Part shown: positions 53,270 through 64,000 of the stretch, in pieces
Position numbering within the stretch: the stretch's first letter is position 1
How the letters are laid out: each line of letters begins with the position of its first letter
NCBI RefSeq assembly: GCF_900606115.1
Contig: NZ_UWPJ01000039.1
Coordinates: 222,412 to 286,411 of the forward strand
DNA length: 64,000 nt
Source: Pigmentiphaga humi
Lineage (GTDB): Bacteria > Pseudomonadota > Gammaproteobacteria > Burkholderiales > Burkholderiaceae_B
Direction of reading: 5' to 3'
The notes under the pieces: generated by a model
What the model was told of the DNA's origin: nothing
The model's database searches: none
What the model saw: the letters and a program-made list of their open reading frames with translations, nothing else
Translations under genes and position numbers: made by a program

Positions 53270-54262
53270 TCAGTCGACGTGCGCCTGGGTGCTCTTGACC
53301 AGGGCGGCGTATTTGTCCATTTCGGCGCGCACGAACTGGCCGAAGCGATCGGGCGTCATCGGCGCCACCGCGCTGCCTTCGGATTCGAGCCGCTTGTGCA
53401 GCTCGGGTTTTTGCACGATGCGGTTGATGTGGCCCGCTAGCAGTTCGACGATGGCCGGCGGCGTCGCGGCCGGCGCGAAGTAGCCGCCCCACAGGCTGAA
53501 CTCGAAGCCGGGCAGCGTCTGCGCGATGGTCGGCACCTTGGGCAGCGCGGCGACCGGCTCCAGCGACGAAACGGCGAGCGCGCGCACGCGTCCGCCCTGG
53601 ATGTGCGGCATGATCGACGAGGCGCTGGCGAAGAAGAGCTGCACCTGTCCGCCGATCAGGTCGGAGATCGCCTGCCCCGCGCCCTTGTAGGGAATGTGGG
53701 TCATCTCCGTCTTGGAGCCGGCTGCCAGTGCCGCCGCGGCCAGGTGGCCGGGCGTCGCCGTGCCCGACGACGCATAGGCGACGCTGCCGGGCTTGTCGCG
53801 CGCGGCCTGCAGCAGCGCCGCCACGTCGGCGAACGGCGAGTTCTGCGGCACGGCCAGCACCAGCGGCGCGTTGCCGACCAGAGCGATCGCGCGCAAGTCC
53901 TTGAGCGTGTCGTAGCCGGGGCTCTTCATGGCGAAGCCGTTGATGGCGATTTCGCCGGTCTGGCCCATCAGCAGCGTATGGCCGTCGGGCTCGGCGCGCA
54001 CGACCTGCCGCGTGCCGAGCGCGCCGGTCGCGCCCGGGCGGTTCTCCACGATGACCGACTGGCCCAGCGCCTGTCCGAGGTCGGGCGCGATCAAGCGGGC
54101 GAACACGTCGCCCTGGCCGCCAGGGGCGTAGGGCACGATCACGGTGACGGGCTTGGTCGGATACTTCTCGGCGGCGCGGCCGGCGCCGCCGGCGGCCAGC
54201 GCGGCGGTGGCCGCACCCAGGCGGACGAAGTCGCGCCGGGAAAGGGAGTGGGAAATGCTCAT
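53270..54262 (-). CDS. Bug/TctC-family periplasmic solute-binding protein
   Basis: Third Bug receptor, 330 residues. The signal sequence 'SRRDFVRLGAATAALAAGG' is Tat-like. Core motifs are 'VTVIVPYAPGGQGDVFARL' and 'SVIVENRPGATGALG'. The ATG at 54262 follows AGGAG. It heads the leftward operon with the dehydrogenase and LigI-like genes and is divergent from a LysR gene, the same plan as at 4-6 kb and 9-14 kb. Confidence 0.92.
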   Translation of the reverse strand: MSISHSLSRRDFVRLGAATAALAAGGAGRAAEKYPTKPVTVIVPYAPGGQGDVFARLIAPDLGQALGQSVIVENRPGATGALGTRQVVRAEPDGHTLLMGQTGEIAINGFAMKSPGYDTLKDLRAIALVGNAPLVLAVPQNSPFADVAALLQAARDKPGSVAYASSGTATPGHLAAAALAAGSKTEMTHIPYKGAGQAISDLIGGQVQLFFASASSIMPHIQGGRVRALAVSSLEPVAALPKVPTIAQTLPGFEFSLWGGYFAPAATPPAIVELLAGHINRIVQKPELHKRLESEGSAVAPMTPDRFGQFVRAEMDKYAALVKSTQAHVD

Positions 54263-54328
54263 GGTGTCTGCTCCTGATCGATGGACGGCACTCATGGGTG
54301 CCTTGCCCCGGATCGTCCGCGATATGCC

Positions 54329-54348
54329 TTTTGCTGTAAATTGCAAAA
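54329..54348. promoter_or_regulatory. LysR operator candidate
   Basis: TTTTGC-N8-GCAAAA is a perfect interrupted palindrome (54329-54348) in the intergenic region between the Bug and LysR genes, 27 bases before the LysR start. This is the classic position and form of an autoregulatory LysR site. Confidence 0.6.
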
Positions 54349-54374
54349 ATCCTTTCAATTGATACGATAATCGA

Positions 54375-55301
54375 ATGAATTTCGACCTGTCGGATTTGCG
54401 GGCCTTCGTGTCGGTGGCGCAATTGGCCAGCTTTCGCGCGGCGGCGCAGGCGTTGCACGTGTCCCAGCCCGCCTTGTCGCGGCGGGTCGACAAACTCGAA
54501 CAGGCGCTGGGCATGCGGCTGTTCGAACGCAGCACCCGGAAGGTCGAACTCAATGCCATGGGGCGCTCCTTCCTGCCGCGCGCCCAGCACGTGCTGTCCG
54601 AACTGGAAGGGGCGCTGCTGGGCATGACCGAGCTGTCCGAACGGATACGCGGGCTGGTGACGGTGGCCTGCATCCCGTCGGCGGTGGACAACTTCGTCGC
54701 GCAGGCGGCGGGGGGCTTTCATGCCCGGTTCCCGCGCATCCGGCTGCGCGTGCTCGACCAGCCCGCGCCCGACGTGCTGCTGTCGGTCTCGCGTTCGGAA
54801 GCGGATTTCGGCATCGGCTACCTCGGCACGCGCGAACCCGACCTGGAATTCGAAGAACTGTCGAGCGAGCCGTTCGTGCTGGCCTGCCGCGCCGATCACC
54901 CGCTCGCCGGCCGCGCGCAGGTCCGCTGGGAGGAATTGGCGGAGGTGGAATGCATAGGCCTGGCCGCGGGCGGCGGCAATCGCCTGCTGATCGACCAGGG
55001 CCTGGCACACCTGGCCAGGCGGCCCAACTGGATAGGCGAGGTGCTGCACGTGCCCGCGCTGCTGAGCCTGATCCAGGCCGGGGTGGGGGTGGGCGCGGTG
55101 CCCAAGCACGCCTTGTCGGGAGGTTCGGGCCAGGCGCTGGTGGGCGTGGACCTGGTCGAACCGGTATTGGGCAGGCAGGTCGGCATCATCTCGCGGCGCG
55201 GCCAGCCTCCCACGCCGGCGGTGCAGGCATTCCGCGACGTGATCGTCGCGCAGGCCCGGACGCGGCGTTCCGCGGCGCGTTCGCGCCGCCGCAAGCCGTA
55301 G
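54375..55301 (+). CDS. LysR-family transcriptional regulator
   Basis: Regulator of 308 residues. DNA-binding domain '[20 protein letters not shown]' and '[20 protein letters not shown]', then the effector-binding domain. The C-terminal tail is Arg-rich. Divergent from the Bug/dehydrogenase/LigI-like operon, which it probably controls. The ftsH paralogue follows 50 bases downstream on the same strand. Confidence 0.93.
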   Translation: MNFDLSDLRAFVSVAQLASFRAAAQALHVSQPALSRRVDKLEQALGMRLFERSTRKVELNAMGRSFLPRAQHVLSELEGALLGMTELSERIRGLVTVACIPSAVDNFVAQAAGGFHARFPRIRLRVLDQPAPDVLLSVSRSEADFGIGYLGTREPDLEFEELSSEPFVLACRADHPLAGRAQVRWEELAEVECIGLAAGGGNRLLIDQGLAHLARRPNWIGEVLHVPALLSLIQAGVGVGAVPKHALSGGSGQALVGVDLVEPVLGRQVGIISRRGQPPTPAVQAFRDVIVAQARTRRSAARSRRRKP

Positions 55302-55351
55302 CGCCGCCGGAGTATGCTTGTCCCCTGTGGAATGCATGCGCGGGAGTTTTC

Positions 55352-57376
55352 ATGAAGTGGCCTAGCCAGCAGGAACCCAAGAGGAACGGCAATGTCCCGG
55401 GCGGAACGCGTCCCGCCCCCGATAAACGCGGAGGCAGTCCGGCCGCCATGCCGCCGCGCCGGATGTGGCTGATTTTCCTGGCCGTGCTGCTGGTGAACTA
55501 CGTCGTGGCGCGCTATCTCTCGGGCGGCGCCGACGAGCCCATCACCGTGCCCTACACGGTCTTCAAGGAAGAAGTCGCCAAGGGCAACGTCACCGCCATC
55601 TACAGCCAGGGCGAGGGCATCGAAGGGCGTTTCGTGCAGGCCGTGACCTGGCCGCGCGCCACGACCGAGGCGCCCGCCAAGAGCGGCGCGCAGCCGGCCC
55701 AGCCGCGCACCTCGACCACCTTCGAAAGCACGCTGCCGGTATTCGTGGATCCGGGTTTCGAGCAGTTCCTGATCGACCACAAGGTCGAGATCAGCGCGCA
55801 GCCCATCCAGACCGGCAACTGGCTGTCCACCCTGATCTTCGGTTTCGGCCCGGCCATCTTCATCATCGCCTTCTACGTCTGGCTCTACCGCCGCGCCGCG
55901 AAGCAGGGCGGCATGGGCGGCAGCATGTTCGGGCTGGGCAAGAGCAAGGCGCGCCGCTACGACCTGGAGGGCGGGGAAAAAGTCACCTTCGAAGACGTGG
56001 CCGGCATCGACGAGGCCGAGAACGAACTGGTCGAAGTGGTGGATTTCCTGAAGAATCCGGCCAAGTACACCCGGCTGGGCGGCTCGGCCCCCAAGGGCGT
56101 GCTGCTGGTGGGCGCGCCGGGCACGGGCAAGACGCTGCTGGCCAAGGCCGTCGCGGGCGAAGCCGGCGTGCCGTTTTTCTCGATGAGCGCGGCCGAGTTC
56201 GTCGAGATGATCGTCGGCGTGGGCGCCGCCCGGGTGCGCGACCTGTTCAAGCAGGCGCGCGAACAGGCGCCGTCCATCATCTTCATCGACGAAATCGATT
56301 CCATCGGCCGCGCGCGCGGCCAGGTCGCGCTGGGCGGATCGAGCGAGCAGGAGCAGACGCTCAACCAGATCCTGACCGAGATGGACGGCTTTTCCGGCCG
56401 GGAAGGGGTGATCGTGTTGGCTGCGACCAACCAGCCCGACGTGCTCGACAAGGCGCTGCTGCGCCCCGGCCGCTTCGACCGGCGCGTGGTGGTCAACCTG
56501 CCCGACAAGAACGGCCGCGAGGCCATCCTGAAAGTCCACACCCGCAAGGTGCCGCTGTCCGCCGACGTGGACCTGGCCGATCTCGCGGCCACCACGCCGG
56601 GCCTGTCGGGTGCGGACCTGAAGAACGTGGTGAACGAGGCGGCGCTGCTGGCGGCGCGGCGCGACCAGGAAACGGTGGGCCAGAAGGACTTCAACGATGC
56701 GCTGGAGAAAATCGTGCTCGGGCCCGAGCGCCCGCTGATCCTGAGCCATGCCGACCGCGAGCGCATCGCCTACCACGAGGGCGGCCACGCCATCCTGGGG
56801 CTGCTGGTGCCGGGCGCGGATCCGGTGCACCGGGTCACCATCGTGCCGCGCGGCCAGGCCCTGGGCGTGACTTACCAGCGGCCGCAGACTGACCGCTACA
56901 ACTACCCCGAGGCCTATCTGCTGGCGCGCATCGTCGGCATGCTGGGAGGACGGGCGGCCGAGGAAGTGGTCTACGGCACCCGCACCACCGGCGCGGAAAG
57001 CGACATCGAACAGGCCACCAACCTGGCGCGCAACATGGTCGTGCGCTGGGGCATGAGCGACAAGCTCGGCATGGTCCAGCTTGCGCCGCGCCAGAATCCC
57101 TACCTGGGCGGCGGCCAGGGCAGCCTGGCGTGCAGCGAGGAGACGGCGCGGCTGGTGGACGCCGAGGTGCAGCACATCATCCACGGATGCCACGACAAGG
57201 CCTTGAGCCTGCTGCGCGAGCATCGCGCCCAGCTCGATGCGCTGGTGCGGGCGCTGCTGGAGCGCGAGACGCTGGACGAGAAGGAAATCCTCGCCGCCAC
57301 CGGCCTGCCGCCGGCGCCCAAGCTGGACGAACTGCCCACCGTGGCGGCTAGCACCGACTCGGTGCCGCCGCTCTGA
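55352..57376 (+). CDS. FtsH-family membrane AAA protease (paralogue)
   Basis: Inner-membrane ATP-dependent zinc metalloprotease of 674 residues. Two membrane segments (about 38-55 and 152-173) flank a periplasmic domain that carries a Pro/Ala/Ser-rich insert ('[17 protein letters not shown]'). The AAA module has Walker A 'GAPGTGKT' (254-261), Walker B 'IIFIDEID', the pore residue region '[15 protein letters not shown]' and the second region of homology 'RPGRFDRRV'. Zinc ligands are in 'HEGGH' (475-479), with Asp in '[12 protein letters not shown]'. It is not in the usual rrmJ-ftsH-folP context, so it is probably a second copy. It precedes copper-resistance genes and may remove damaged membrane proteins there (inference). 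Confidence 0.93.
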   Translation: MKWPSQQEPKRNGNVPGGTRPAPDKRGGSPAAMPPRRMWLIFLAVLLVNYVVARYLSGGADEPITVPYTVFKEEVAKGNVTAIYSQGEGIEGRFVQAVTWPRATTEAPAKSGAQPAQPRTSTTFESTLPVFVDPGFEQFLIDHKVEISAQPIQTGNWLSTLIFGFGPAIFIIAFYVWLYRRAAKQGGMGGSMFGLGKSKARRYDLEGGEKVTFEDVAGIDEAENELVEVVDFLKNPAKYTRLGGSAPKGVLLVGAPGTGKTLLAKAVAGEAGVPFFSMSAAEFVEMIVGVGAARVRDLFKQAREQAPSIIFIDEIDSIGRARGQVALGGSSEQEQTLNQILTEMDGFSGREGVIVLAATNQPDVLDKALLRPGRFDRRVVVNLPDKNGREAILKVHTRKVPLSADVDLADLAATTPGLSGADLKNVVNEAALLAARRDQETVGQKDFNDALEKIVLGPERPLILSHADRERIAYHEGGHAILGLLVPGADPVHRVTIVPRGQALGVTYQRPQTDRYNYPEAYLLARIVGMLGGRAAEEVVYGTRTTGAESDIEQATNLARNMVVRWGMSDKLGMVQLAPRQNPYLGGGQGSLACSEETARLVDAEVQHIIHGCHDKALSLLREHRAQLDALVRALLERETLDEKEILAATGLPPAPKLDELPTVAASTDSVPPL

Positions 57377-57385
57377 CGGGCGCCT

Positions 57386-57404
57386 CCCGCGCTGCGGGCG
57401 CGGG
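57386..57404 (+). terminator. Hairpin between ftsH paralogue and copA
   Basis: CCCGCGC-TGCGG-GCGCGGG is a 7-base stem ten bases after the ftsH stop. It lacks a T tract, so it is a weak terminator at best, but it separates ftsH from the copA promoter. Confidence 0.4.
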
Positions 57405-57408
57405 GGCG

Positions 57409-57439
57409 TTGACCTTCCTACCATGGGAAGCCTGATACT
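57409..57439 (+). promoter_or_regulatory. MerR/CueR-type promoter of copA
   Basis: TTGACC (57409-57414) and GATACT (57434-57439) are separated by 19 bases, the over-long spacer typical of MerR-family promoters. The spacer holds the dyad CTTCC / GGAAG (CCTTCC...GGGAAG), as in CueR operators. Copper-induced activation of copA is expected. No cueR gene lies in the window. Confidence 0.75.
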
Positions 57440-57474
57440 GTCCTGCATCAGCAACCCATGGACGAAGGACGATC

Positions 57475-59880
<2,406 letters not shown>

Positions 59881-59917
59881 CGGCGCCGCATCCGCCGCCC
59901 GACGCTATACTCCGGCC

Positions 59918-60385
59918 ATGTCGAGCGTGTTGAGAATCGCTGTTTTCGTCGTGCTGGTGCTGGCCCTGCCGGCCCAGGCGCTGGCCGCCGCGCGCATGTC
60001 GCTGTGCGAGGCGATGCAGGGCCACGGCCATGCGCAGCGGGCCGATGCCGGAGCGCATGGGCCGGTGCACGGCATGAAGGAACTGGCGGTGGCGAGTCAT
60101 GACGCGCATGCGCCGGATCCCGGCGCGCACCATGCGTCGCCGCATGGCGGCCTGGACGCGACGCATGCCCCGGATATTGCGTCGGTTCACGATTGCTCTG
60201 GCGGCGCGTCCGCCGATCTTCACAGCGGGTCCCACTGCGCGGCCTGCGCCGCCTGCATGAGCTGGTTCACGCCGCTGGCGCTGCCGGAGCGGCCCATGGC
60301 CGCTGACGGCGCGTATTTCCCCACCGCCGACGCGCGTCCCGCGCGCATGGCGGCCGATCGCCTCGATCGTCCTCCTCGTTCCTAA
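59918..60385 (+). CDS. Small secreted His-rich protein, copper-associated
   Basis: Protein of 155 residues with a signal peptide ('VLRIAVFVVLVLALPAQALA'). The mature part is rich in His ('MQGHGHAQ', 'HDAHAPDPGAHH', 'SGSHC') and has a Cys cluster 'HCAACAACMSW' near the C-terminus. No catalytic family is recognised. It begins 37 bases after copA and precedes other copper genes. A periplasmic copper-binding or membrane-anchoring role is a reasonable guess from composition and context only. Confidence 0.7.
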   Translation: MSSVLRIAVFVVLVLALPAQALAAARMSLCEAMQGHGHAQRADAGAHGPVHGMKELAVASHDAHAPDPGAHHASPHGGLDATHAPDIASVHDCSGGASADLHSGSHCAACAACMSWFTPLALPERPMAADGAYFPTADARPARMAADRLDRPPRS

Positions 60386-60492
60386 AGGCCCAGGGCCCGT
60401 TTCCGTTCCTGCCCTGCATGCGCCGCTCGGCGACGAGCGCGCGCGATCCGTCCACGCGCGGATCGCCCGATTGCGATACGAGAGGAATTTCC

Positions 60493-60891
60493 ATGTTGCG
60501 TTTCATCATCTGGCGCCGCGGGTACGCGGCGCTATGCCTGGCCGCGGGAGCGGTCCAGGCGGCCGCGCACGCGGCCGAGCCGGTGCCGCCAGGCGCCGCG
60601 CCGACGGCCTTGCCGCGGCCTCCCGCGGTGCGGTGCGCCGCCGAGGGCAGCGATCCGCTCGACACCGCCACACCCGTGCCGCGCCTGCGCTACGAGTCCG
60701 CCTTCGCCGCCTACCGCCGTCTGGGCGAGCCCACGGTGGCGTCCTGGCGCGAGGCCAACGACGAAGTCGGCCGCATCGGCGGCTGGCGCGCCTATGCGCG
60801 CGAGACGGCGCAAGCCGCGCCGTCCTTTCCGTCTTCGGCTGACCATCCCGGCTGCGACGACGCGCCGTTGCCGGAAGGAGGGCAGCCATGA
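60493..60891 (+). CDS. Small exported protein of unknown function
   Basis: About 132 residues starting at 60493 (MLRFIIWRR), chosen for the AGAGGAA site and a signal-like hydrophobic segment 'GYAALCLAAGAVQAAAHAAE'. The mature part has a conserved-looking block 'YESAFAAYRRLGEPTVASWR' and 'EANDEVGRIGGWRAYARE'. No known fold is recognised. The stop overlaps the CusC-like start by four bases (ATGA), so it is coupled to efflux-type genes; small proteins of this kind accompany some copper/silver efflux systems (inference). Confidence 0.7.
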   Translation: MLRFIIWRRGYAALCLAAGAVQAAAHAAEPVPPGAAPTALPRPPAVRCAAEGSDPLDTATPVPRLRYESAFAAYRRLGEPTVASWREANDEVGRIGGWRAYARETAQAAPSFPSSADHPGCDDAPLPEGGQP

Positions 60892-62291
60892 GTCGCGTTC
60901 ATCGCGCGGCGCGCACGTTGCGCGTCGCCGCGGCCGTGGGCTGCCTGATCGGACTGGGCGCTTGCGCCTCGTTCAGCGACGACGGCGGCTTCGGTCCGGT
61001 ACGAGGCATCGCCTCGGAGAGGCTGAGCAAAGAAGTGGCCTGGGCCCGCACCGATGCGGAGAGGCAAGAACTGGACGGCCGCGTGGCCGAACTGCTGGCG
61101 CGGCCCTTGTCCGCGGACGACGCGGTCCAGTTGGCCTTGTTGAACAATCGCACGCTGCAGGCCTCGTTCTACGAACTGGGCATCAGCGAAGCGGCCTTGG
61201 TGCAGGCCGGCCGGCTGCCCAACCCGGGTTTCTCGTTCGGCCGCACGACGCGCGGCAGCGAGATCGAACTGGAGCGCGGCGTGCAATTCAACCTCGCCGG
61301 CCTGCTGACGCTGCCCATGCGGCAGCGCATCGCCGCCCGGCAATTCCAGCAGGCCCAGCGCGATGCTGCCCTGCGGGTGGTCGAACTGGCCGGCAGCGCG
61401 CGCATCGCCTACTACGAGGCGCTGGCCGCGCGCGAAACCGTGCGCTATCGCAAACAGGTGATGGAAGCCGCCGAAGCGGGCGCCGAACTGGCGCGCCGCA
61501 TGGCCACCACCGGCAACTGGAACCGCCTGCTGCAGGCGCGCGAGCAGGGCTTTTATGCGGACGCGGCGCTCAACCTGGCCCAGGCCCAGCAGGCCGAAAC
61601 CGCGAGCCGCGAGCGCCTGGTGCGCCTGCTGGGGCTGTGGGGCGATCAGCTGGATTTCCGCCTGCCCGAGCGCCTGCCGGACCTGCCCGGGGAGGTGAGC
61701 GACCGGCCCGGCGTGGAGCGGTTCGCCCTGGCGCAGCGGCTGGACGTCGAGAGCGCCCGGCTGACGACCTTGCGAACGGCCGACGACCTCGGCCTCACCC
61801 GCGCGACGCGCGTCGTCAACGTGCTGGAACTCGGCGCGCTGTACAACACCTCCAACGAGGAACCTGCCAAGCGCGGATTCGAGGTCGCGGTGGAGCTTCC
61901 CCTATTCGACTGGGGCCAGGCGCGTGTGGCGCGCTCGCGGGCCGTCTACATGCAGTCGCTGCAGCGCGCGGCGCAGATCGCCATCGACGCCCGCTCCGAA
62001 GTCCGGCAAGCCTACGCCGCCTACCGCTCGGCCTACGACATCGCCCGCCACGTGCGCGACGAGATCGTCCCCATACGCCAGCGCATCGCCGAAGAAAACC
62101 TGCTTCGCTACAACGGCATGCTGATCGGCGTATTCGAACTGCTGGCCGACGCGCGCGCGCAGATCGCCAGCGTAGAGAGCTACATCGCGGCCCTGCGCGA
62201 CTTCTGGATCGCCCAGGCGGACCTGGAGCAGGCCATGCTGGGCCGGCCGGCGCTGCCCGCCCTGGCCGCATCGGCAGCGGCCGCGGACTGA
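60888..62291 (+). CDS. TolC/CusC-like outer-membrane efflux lipoprotein
   Basis: Outer-membrane factor of 467 residues. A lipobox is present in 'LIGLGACAS' (Cys lipidated). Two repeats of the long coiled-coil helical hairpin typical of OMFs are visible ('AVQLALLNNRTLQASFYELG' and 'VELPLFDWGQARVARSRAVY'). The CusC/TolC type would form a channel with an RND pump; no CusA/CusB genes are in the window, so it may serve a pump encoded downstream or elsewhere. Coupled to the small upstream gene. Confidence 0.9.
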   Translation: MSRVHRAARTLRVAAAVGCLIGLGACASFSDDGGFGPVRGIASERLSKEVAWARTDAERQELDGRVAELLARPLSADDAVQLALLNNRTLQASFYELGISEAALVQAGRLPNPGFSFGRTTRGSEIELERGVQFNLAGLLTLPMRQRIAARQFQQAQRDAALRVVELAGSARIAYYEALAARETVRYRKQVMEAAEAGAELARRMATTGNWNRLLQAREQGFYADAALNLAQAQQAETASRERLVRLLGLWGDQLDFRLPERLPDLPGEVSDRPGVERFALAQRLDVESARLTTLRTADDLGLTRATRVVNVLELGALYNTSNEEPAKRGFEVAVELPLFDWGQARVARSRAVYMQSLQRAAQIAIDARSEVRQAYAAYRSAYDIARHVRDEIVPIRQRIAEENLLRYNGMLIGVFELLADARAQIASVESYIAALRDFWIAQADLEQAMLGRPALPALAASAAAAD

Positions 62292-62307
62292 ACGAACGAG
62301 GACGACC

Positions 62308-63693
62308 ATGAACTCGAGAAGACACTTCCTGGGCGGCGCGTTCGCGATGGCCGCGCTCCCCGTGGCCACGGCGGCGCTCGCGCGCCTGCCCGAACTCGTC
62401 ATGCAGGACCAGGCCGGCACCATGCCGCCGCTGCACCCAGCGACCGGACGGCCGTACCGCCCCGTCGCGACCCTCAACGGCTGGACCCTGCCGTGGCGCA
62501 TGAACGCCGGCGTCAAGGAATTCCACCTGGTGGCCGAACCCGTCGTGCGCGAAATGGCGCCCGGCATGCAGGCCCACCTGTGGGGCTACAACGGCCAATC
62601 GCCCGGGCCCACCATCGAAGTGGTGGAGGGCGACCAGGTGCGCATCTTCGTCACCAACCGCCTGCCCGAGCGCACCAGCATCCACTGGCACGGCCAGCGC
62701 CTGCCCAACGGCATGGACGGCGTCGCCGGCCTGACCCAGCCCGCCATCCCGCCCGGCAAGACCTACGTCTACGAATTCACCGCGAGGCGGCCGGGCACCT
62801 TCATGTACCACCCCCATGCCGACGAAATGACCCAGATGGCCATGGGCATGATGGGCGCATGGGTCACCCACCCGCGCGGCCGCCATCCGCTCATCGCCGA
62901 CGTCGAGCGCGACTTCATCTTCCTCATCAACGCCTACGACATCGACCCCGGCAGCTACACCCCGCGCACGTCCACCATGACCGACTTCAACCTTTGGTCA
63001 TGGAACAGCCGCATCTTCCCCGGCATCGACACCCTCAACGTCAGGCAGGGCGACCGCGTGCGCGTGCGCGTCGGCAACCTCAGCATGACCAACCACCCCA
63101 TCCACCTGCACGGCCACGAATTCACCGTCACCGGCACCGACGGCGGCCCCGTGCCGCCCGCCGCGCGCTGGCCCGACGTCAGCGTCGACGTGGCGGTCGG
63201 CCAGATGCGCCAGATCGAATTCCTCGCCGACGAAGAAGGCGACTGGGCCTTCCACTGCCACAAAAGCCACCACACCATGAATGCCATGGGCCACGACGTC
63301 CCCAACATGATAGGCATCGACCACCGCGACATCGCCCGCAAGATCGTCGGCCTCGTGCCCGACTACATGGTCATGGGGGAGCGCGGCATGGGCGACATGG
63401 CAGAGATGAGCATGCCGCTGCCCGACAACACCGTGCCCATGATGGGCGGGAAGGGACCGTTCGGGTCGGTGGAGATGGGTGGGATGTTCAGCGTGCTCAA
63501 GGTGAGGAAGGGACAGAATCCGGGGGATTACTCGGATCCGGGGTGGTTTCGGCATCCGGCGGGGACGGTGGCTTATGAGTGGGGAGGGGAGGTCGATGAG
63601 CCGGCGCGTGGCGCGGCGGATGCGGCTGCGTCGGCGGGAGCTGGCGGGGCGGCGTTGAAAGTGCGTAAACCTAACGCCCATGGTGGGCATTGA
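62308..63693 (+). CDS. Multicopper oxidase (copper tolerance)
   Basis: Periplasmic multicopper oxidase of 461 residues with a Tat-type signal ('NSRRHFLGGAFA'). All four copper motifs are present: 'SIHWHGQ' (126-128), 'YHPHADE' (168-170), 'HPIHLHGH' (263-270) and 'HCHKSHHTM' (316-324). Met-rich stretches ('TQMAMGMMGA', 'MGERGMGDMAEMSM') suggest cuprous ion binding, so it probably oxidises Cu(I) to Cu(II) in the periplasm. It follows the CusC-like gene by 16 bases. The last ~80 codons use G/T third bases, unlike the C-rich first part (see findings). Confidence 0.94.
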   Translation: MNSRRHFLGGAFAMAALPVATAALARLPELVMQDQAGTMPPLHPATGRPYRPVATLNGWTLPWRMNAGVKEFHLVAEPVVREMAPGMQAHLWGYNGQSPGPTIEVVEGDQVRIFVTNRLPERTSIHWHGQRLPNGMDGVAGLTQPAIPPGKTYVYEFTARRPGTFMYHPHADEMTQMAMGMMGAWVTHPRGRHPLIADVERDFIFLINAYDIDPGSYTPRTSTMTDFNLWSWNSRIFPGIDTLNVRQGDRVRVRVGNLSMTNHPIHLHGHEFTVTGTDGGPVPPAARWPDVSVDVAVGQMRQIEFLADEEGDWAFHCHKSHHTMNAMGHDVPNMIGIDHRDIARKIVGLVPDYMVMGERGMGDMAEMSMPLPDNTVPMMGGKGPFGSVEMGGMFSVLKVRKGQNPGDYSDPGWFRHPAGTVAYEWGGEVDEPARGAADAAASAGAGGAALKVRKPNAHGGH

Positions 63694-63710
63694 ATAGCTA
63701 GGAGAGAGTT

Positions 63711-64000
63711 ATGGAAAAGATCATTCGACGTGTTGTGGTGCCGGTTGCTTGCGTGGTTGCTGCGGTTTCGGGGCCGGTTGGGTCATATGCTCAGGGGCAT
63801 GATCATCATGGGCATGGCGCCGAAGCGCCGGCCGCGGTGAAGGGGACGGCGCAAGGAGAGATCCGGCGCATCGACAAGGCCAATGGACGAGTGACGATTC
63901 GGCATGGCGAGATTGCGCATTTGGATATGCCGGGTATGACGATGGTGTTTGGGGTGAAGGAGCTGGCGGTGTTGGAGGGGGTGGCTGTGGGGGATAAGGT
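63711..64000 (+). CDS. CusF-like periplasmic copper-binding protein (partial)
   Basis: The first ~96 codons of a small secreted protein, running off the window. Signal peptide 'VPVACVVAAVSGPVGSYAQ', then a His patch 'GHDHHGHGAEA', and the CusF/CopC-type core 'GEIRRIDKANGRVTIRHGEI' with the copper site 'HLDMPGMTMVFGV' (Met-x-Met, His). CusF-type metallochaperones bind Cu(I)/Ag(I) and hand it to an efflux pump. The ATG follows GGAGAG. The gene sits directly after the oxidase. Confidence 0.88.
   Translation, partial: MEKIIRRVVVPVACVVAAVSGPVGSYAQGHDHHGHGAEAPAAVKGTAQGEIRRIDKANGRVTIRHGEIAHLDMPGMTMVFGVKELAVLEGVAVGDK

Noticed and set aside
52161..55337. 1058-codon minus-strand frame joining the dehydrogenase to the region under LysR
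   Set aside because: Only 52161-53222 is coding. Upstream it crosses the Bug gene out of frame and runs antisense to LysR.

Overview
The window is high-GC, densely packed chromosomal DNA. The gene order (yicC, rph, rdgB, hemW, glnA, ntrB, ntrC), three periplasmic Bug/TctC-type solute-binding proteins beside LysR regulators, and a BbZIP-like metal transporter all suggest a beta-proteobacterium of the Alcaligenaceae, Bordetella or Achromobacter-like. The genus is inferred from style and gene content only; no 16S gene or other marker lies in the window.

Layout. (1) 1-5.9 kb: a leftward acyl-CoA catabolic operon (Bug receptor, CoA-transferase, SDR, thiolase, MaoC hydratase) with a divergent LysR regulator. 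(2) 6-9.2 kb: a lone 1069-residue SF1 helicase. (3) 9.2-15.6 kb: a second LysR gene divergent from an unusual operon of a cupin, four SDRs, an HpcH/HpaI aldolase and a Bug receptor. (4) 15.7-25.8 kb: an orphan trypsin-like protease and a giant cyclic beta-1,2-glucan synthase (ndvB). (5) 25.8-27.1 kb: a scar made of a BrnA-like antitoxin, a truncated and frameshifted RelE/ParE-type toxin, and a decayed IS3-family remnant. (6) 27.2-35.4 kb: housekeeping genes and the nitrogen regulon glnA-ntrB-ntrC, with a well-formed sigma-54/NtrC promoter before glnA. (7) 35.4-43.2 kb: a ZIP transporter, a divergent biotin locus (bioA; bioF, a BioH-like hydrolase, a natural BioC-BioD fusion), exonuclease III, a RelBE-type toxin-antitoxin pair and a DUF6306-like gene. 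(8) 43.2-51.3 kb: a complete siderophore-iron uptake set (periplasmic esterase, TonB receptor, AraC regulator, binding protein, two permeases, ATPase). (9) 51.3-55.3 kb: a third Bug/LysR catabolic unit with a LigI-like hydrolase and an isocitrate/isopropylmalate-type dehydrogenase. (10) 55.3-64 kb: an FtsH paralogue followed by a copper-resistance cluster (CopA ATPase with a MerR/CueR-type promoter, two small secreted proteins, a CusC-like outer-membrane factor, a multicopper oxidase and a CusF-like protein cut by the window end).

The three Bug/LysR units follow one plan: a periplasmic capture protein and dedicated enzymes are transcribed away from a LysR gene, with dyad sequences in the shared promoter. 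Their substrates cannot be read from sequence. The iron and copper blocks are each nearly self-sufficient. The most unusual items are the orphan helicase, the SDR-rich operon, the BioCD fusion, the toxin-antitoxin/IS scar and the pair of small secreted proteins in the copper block.
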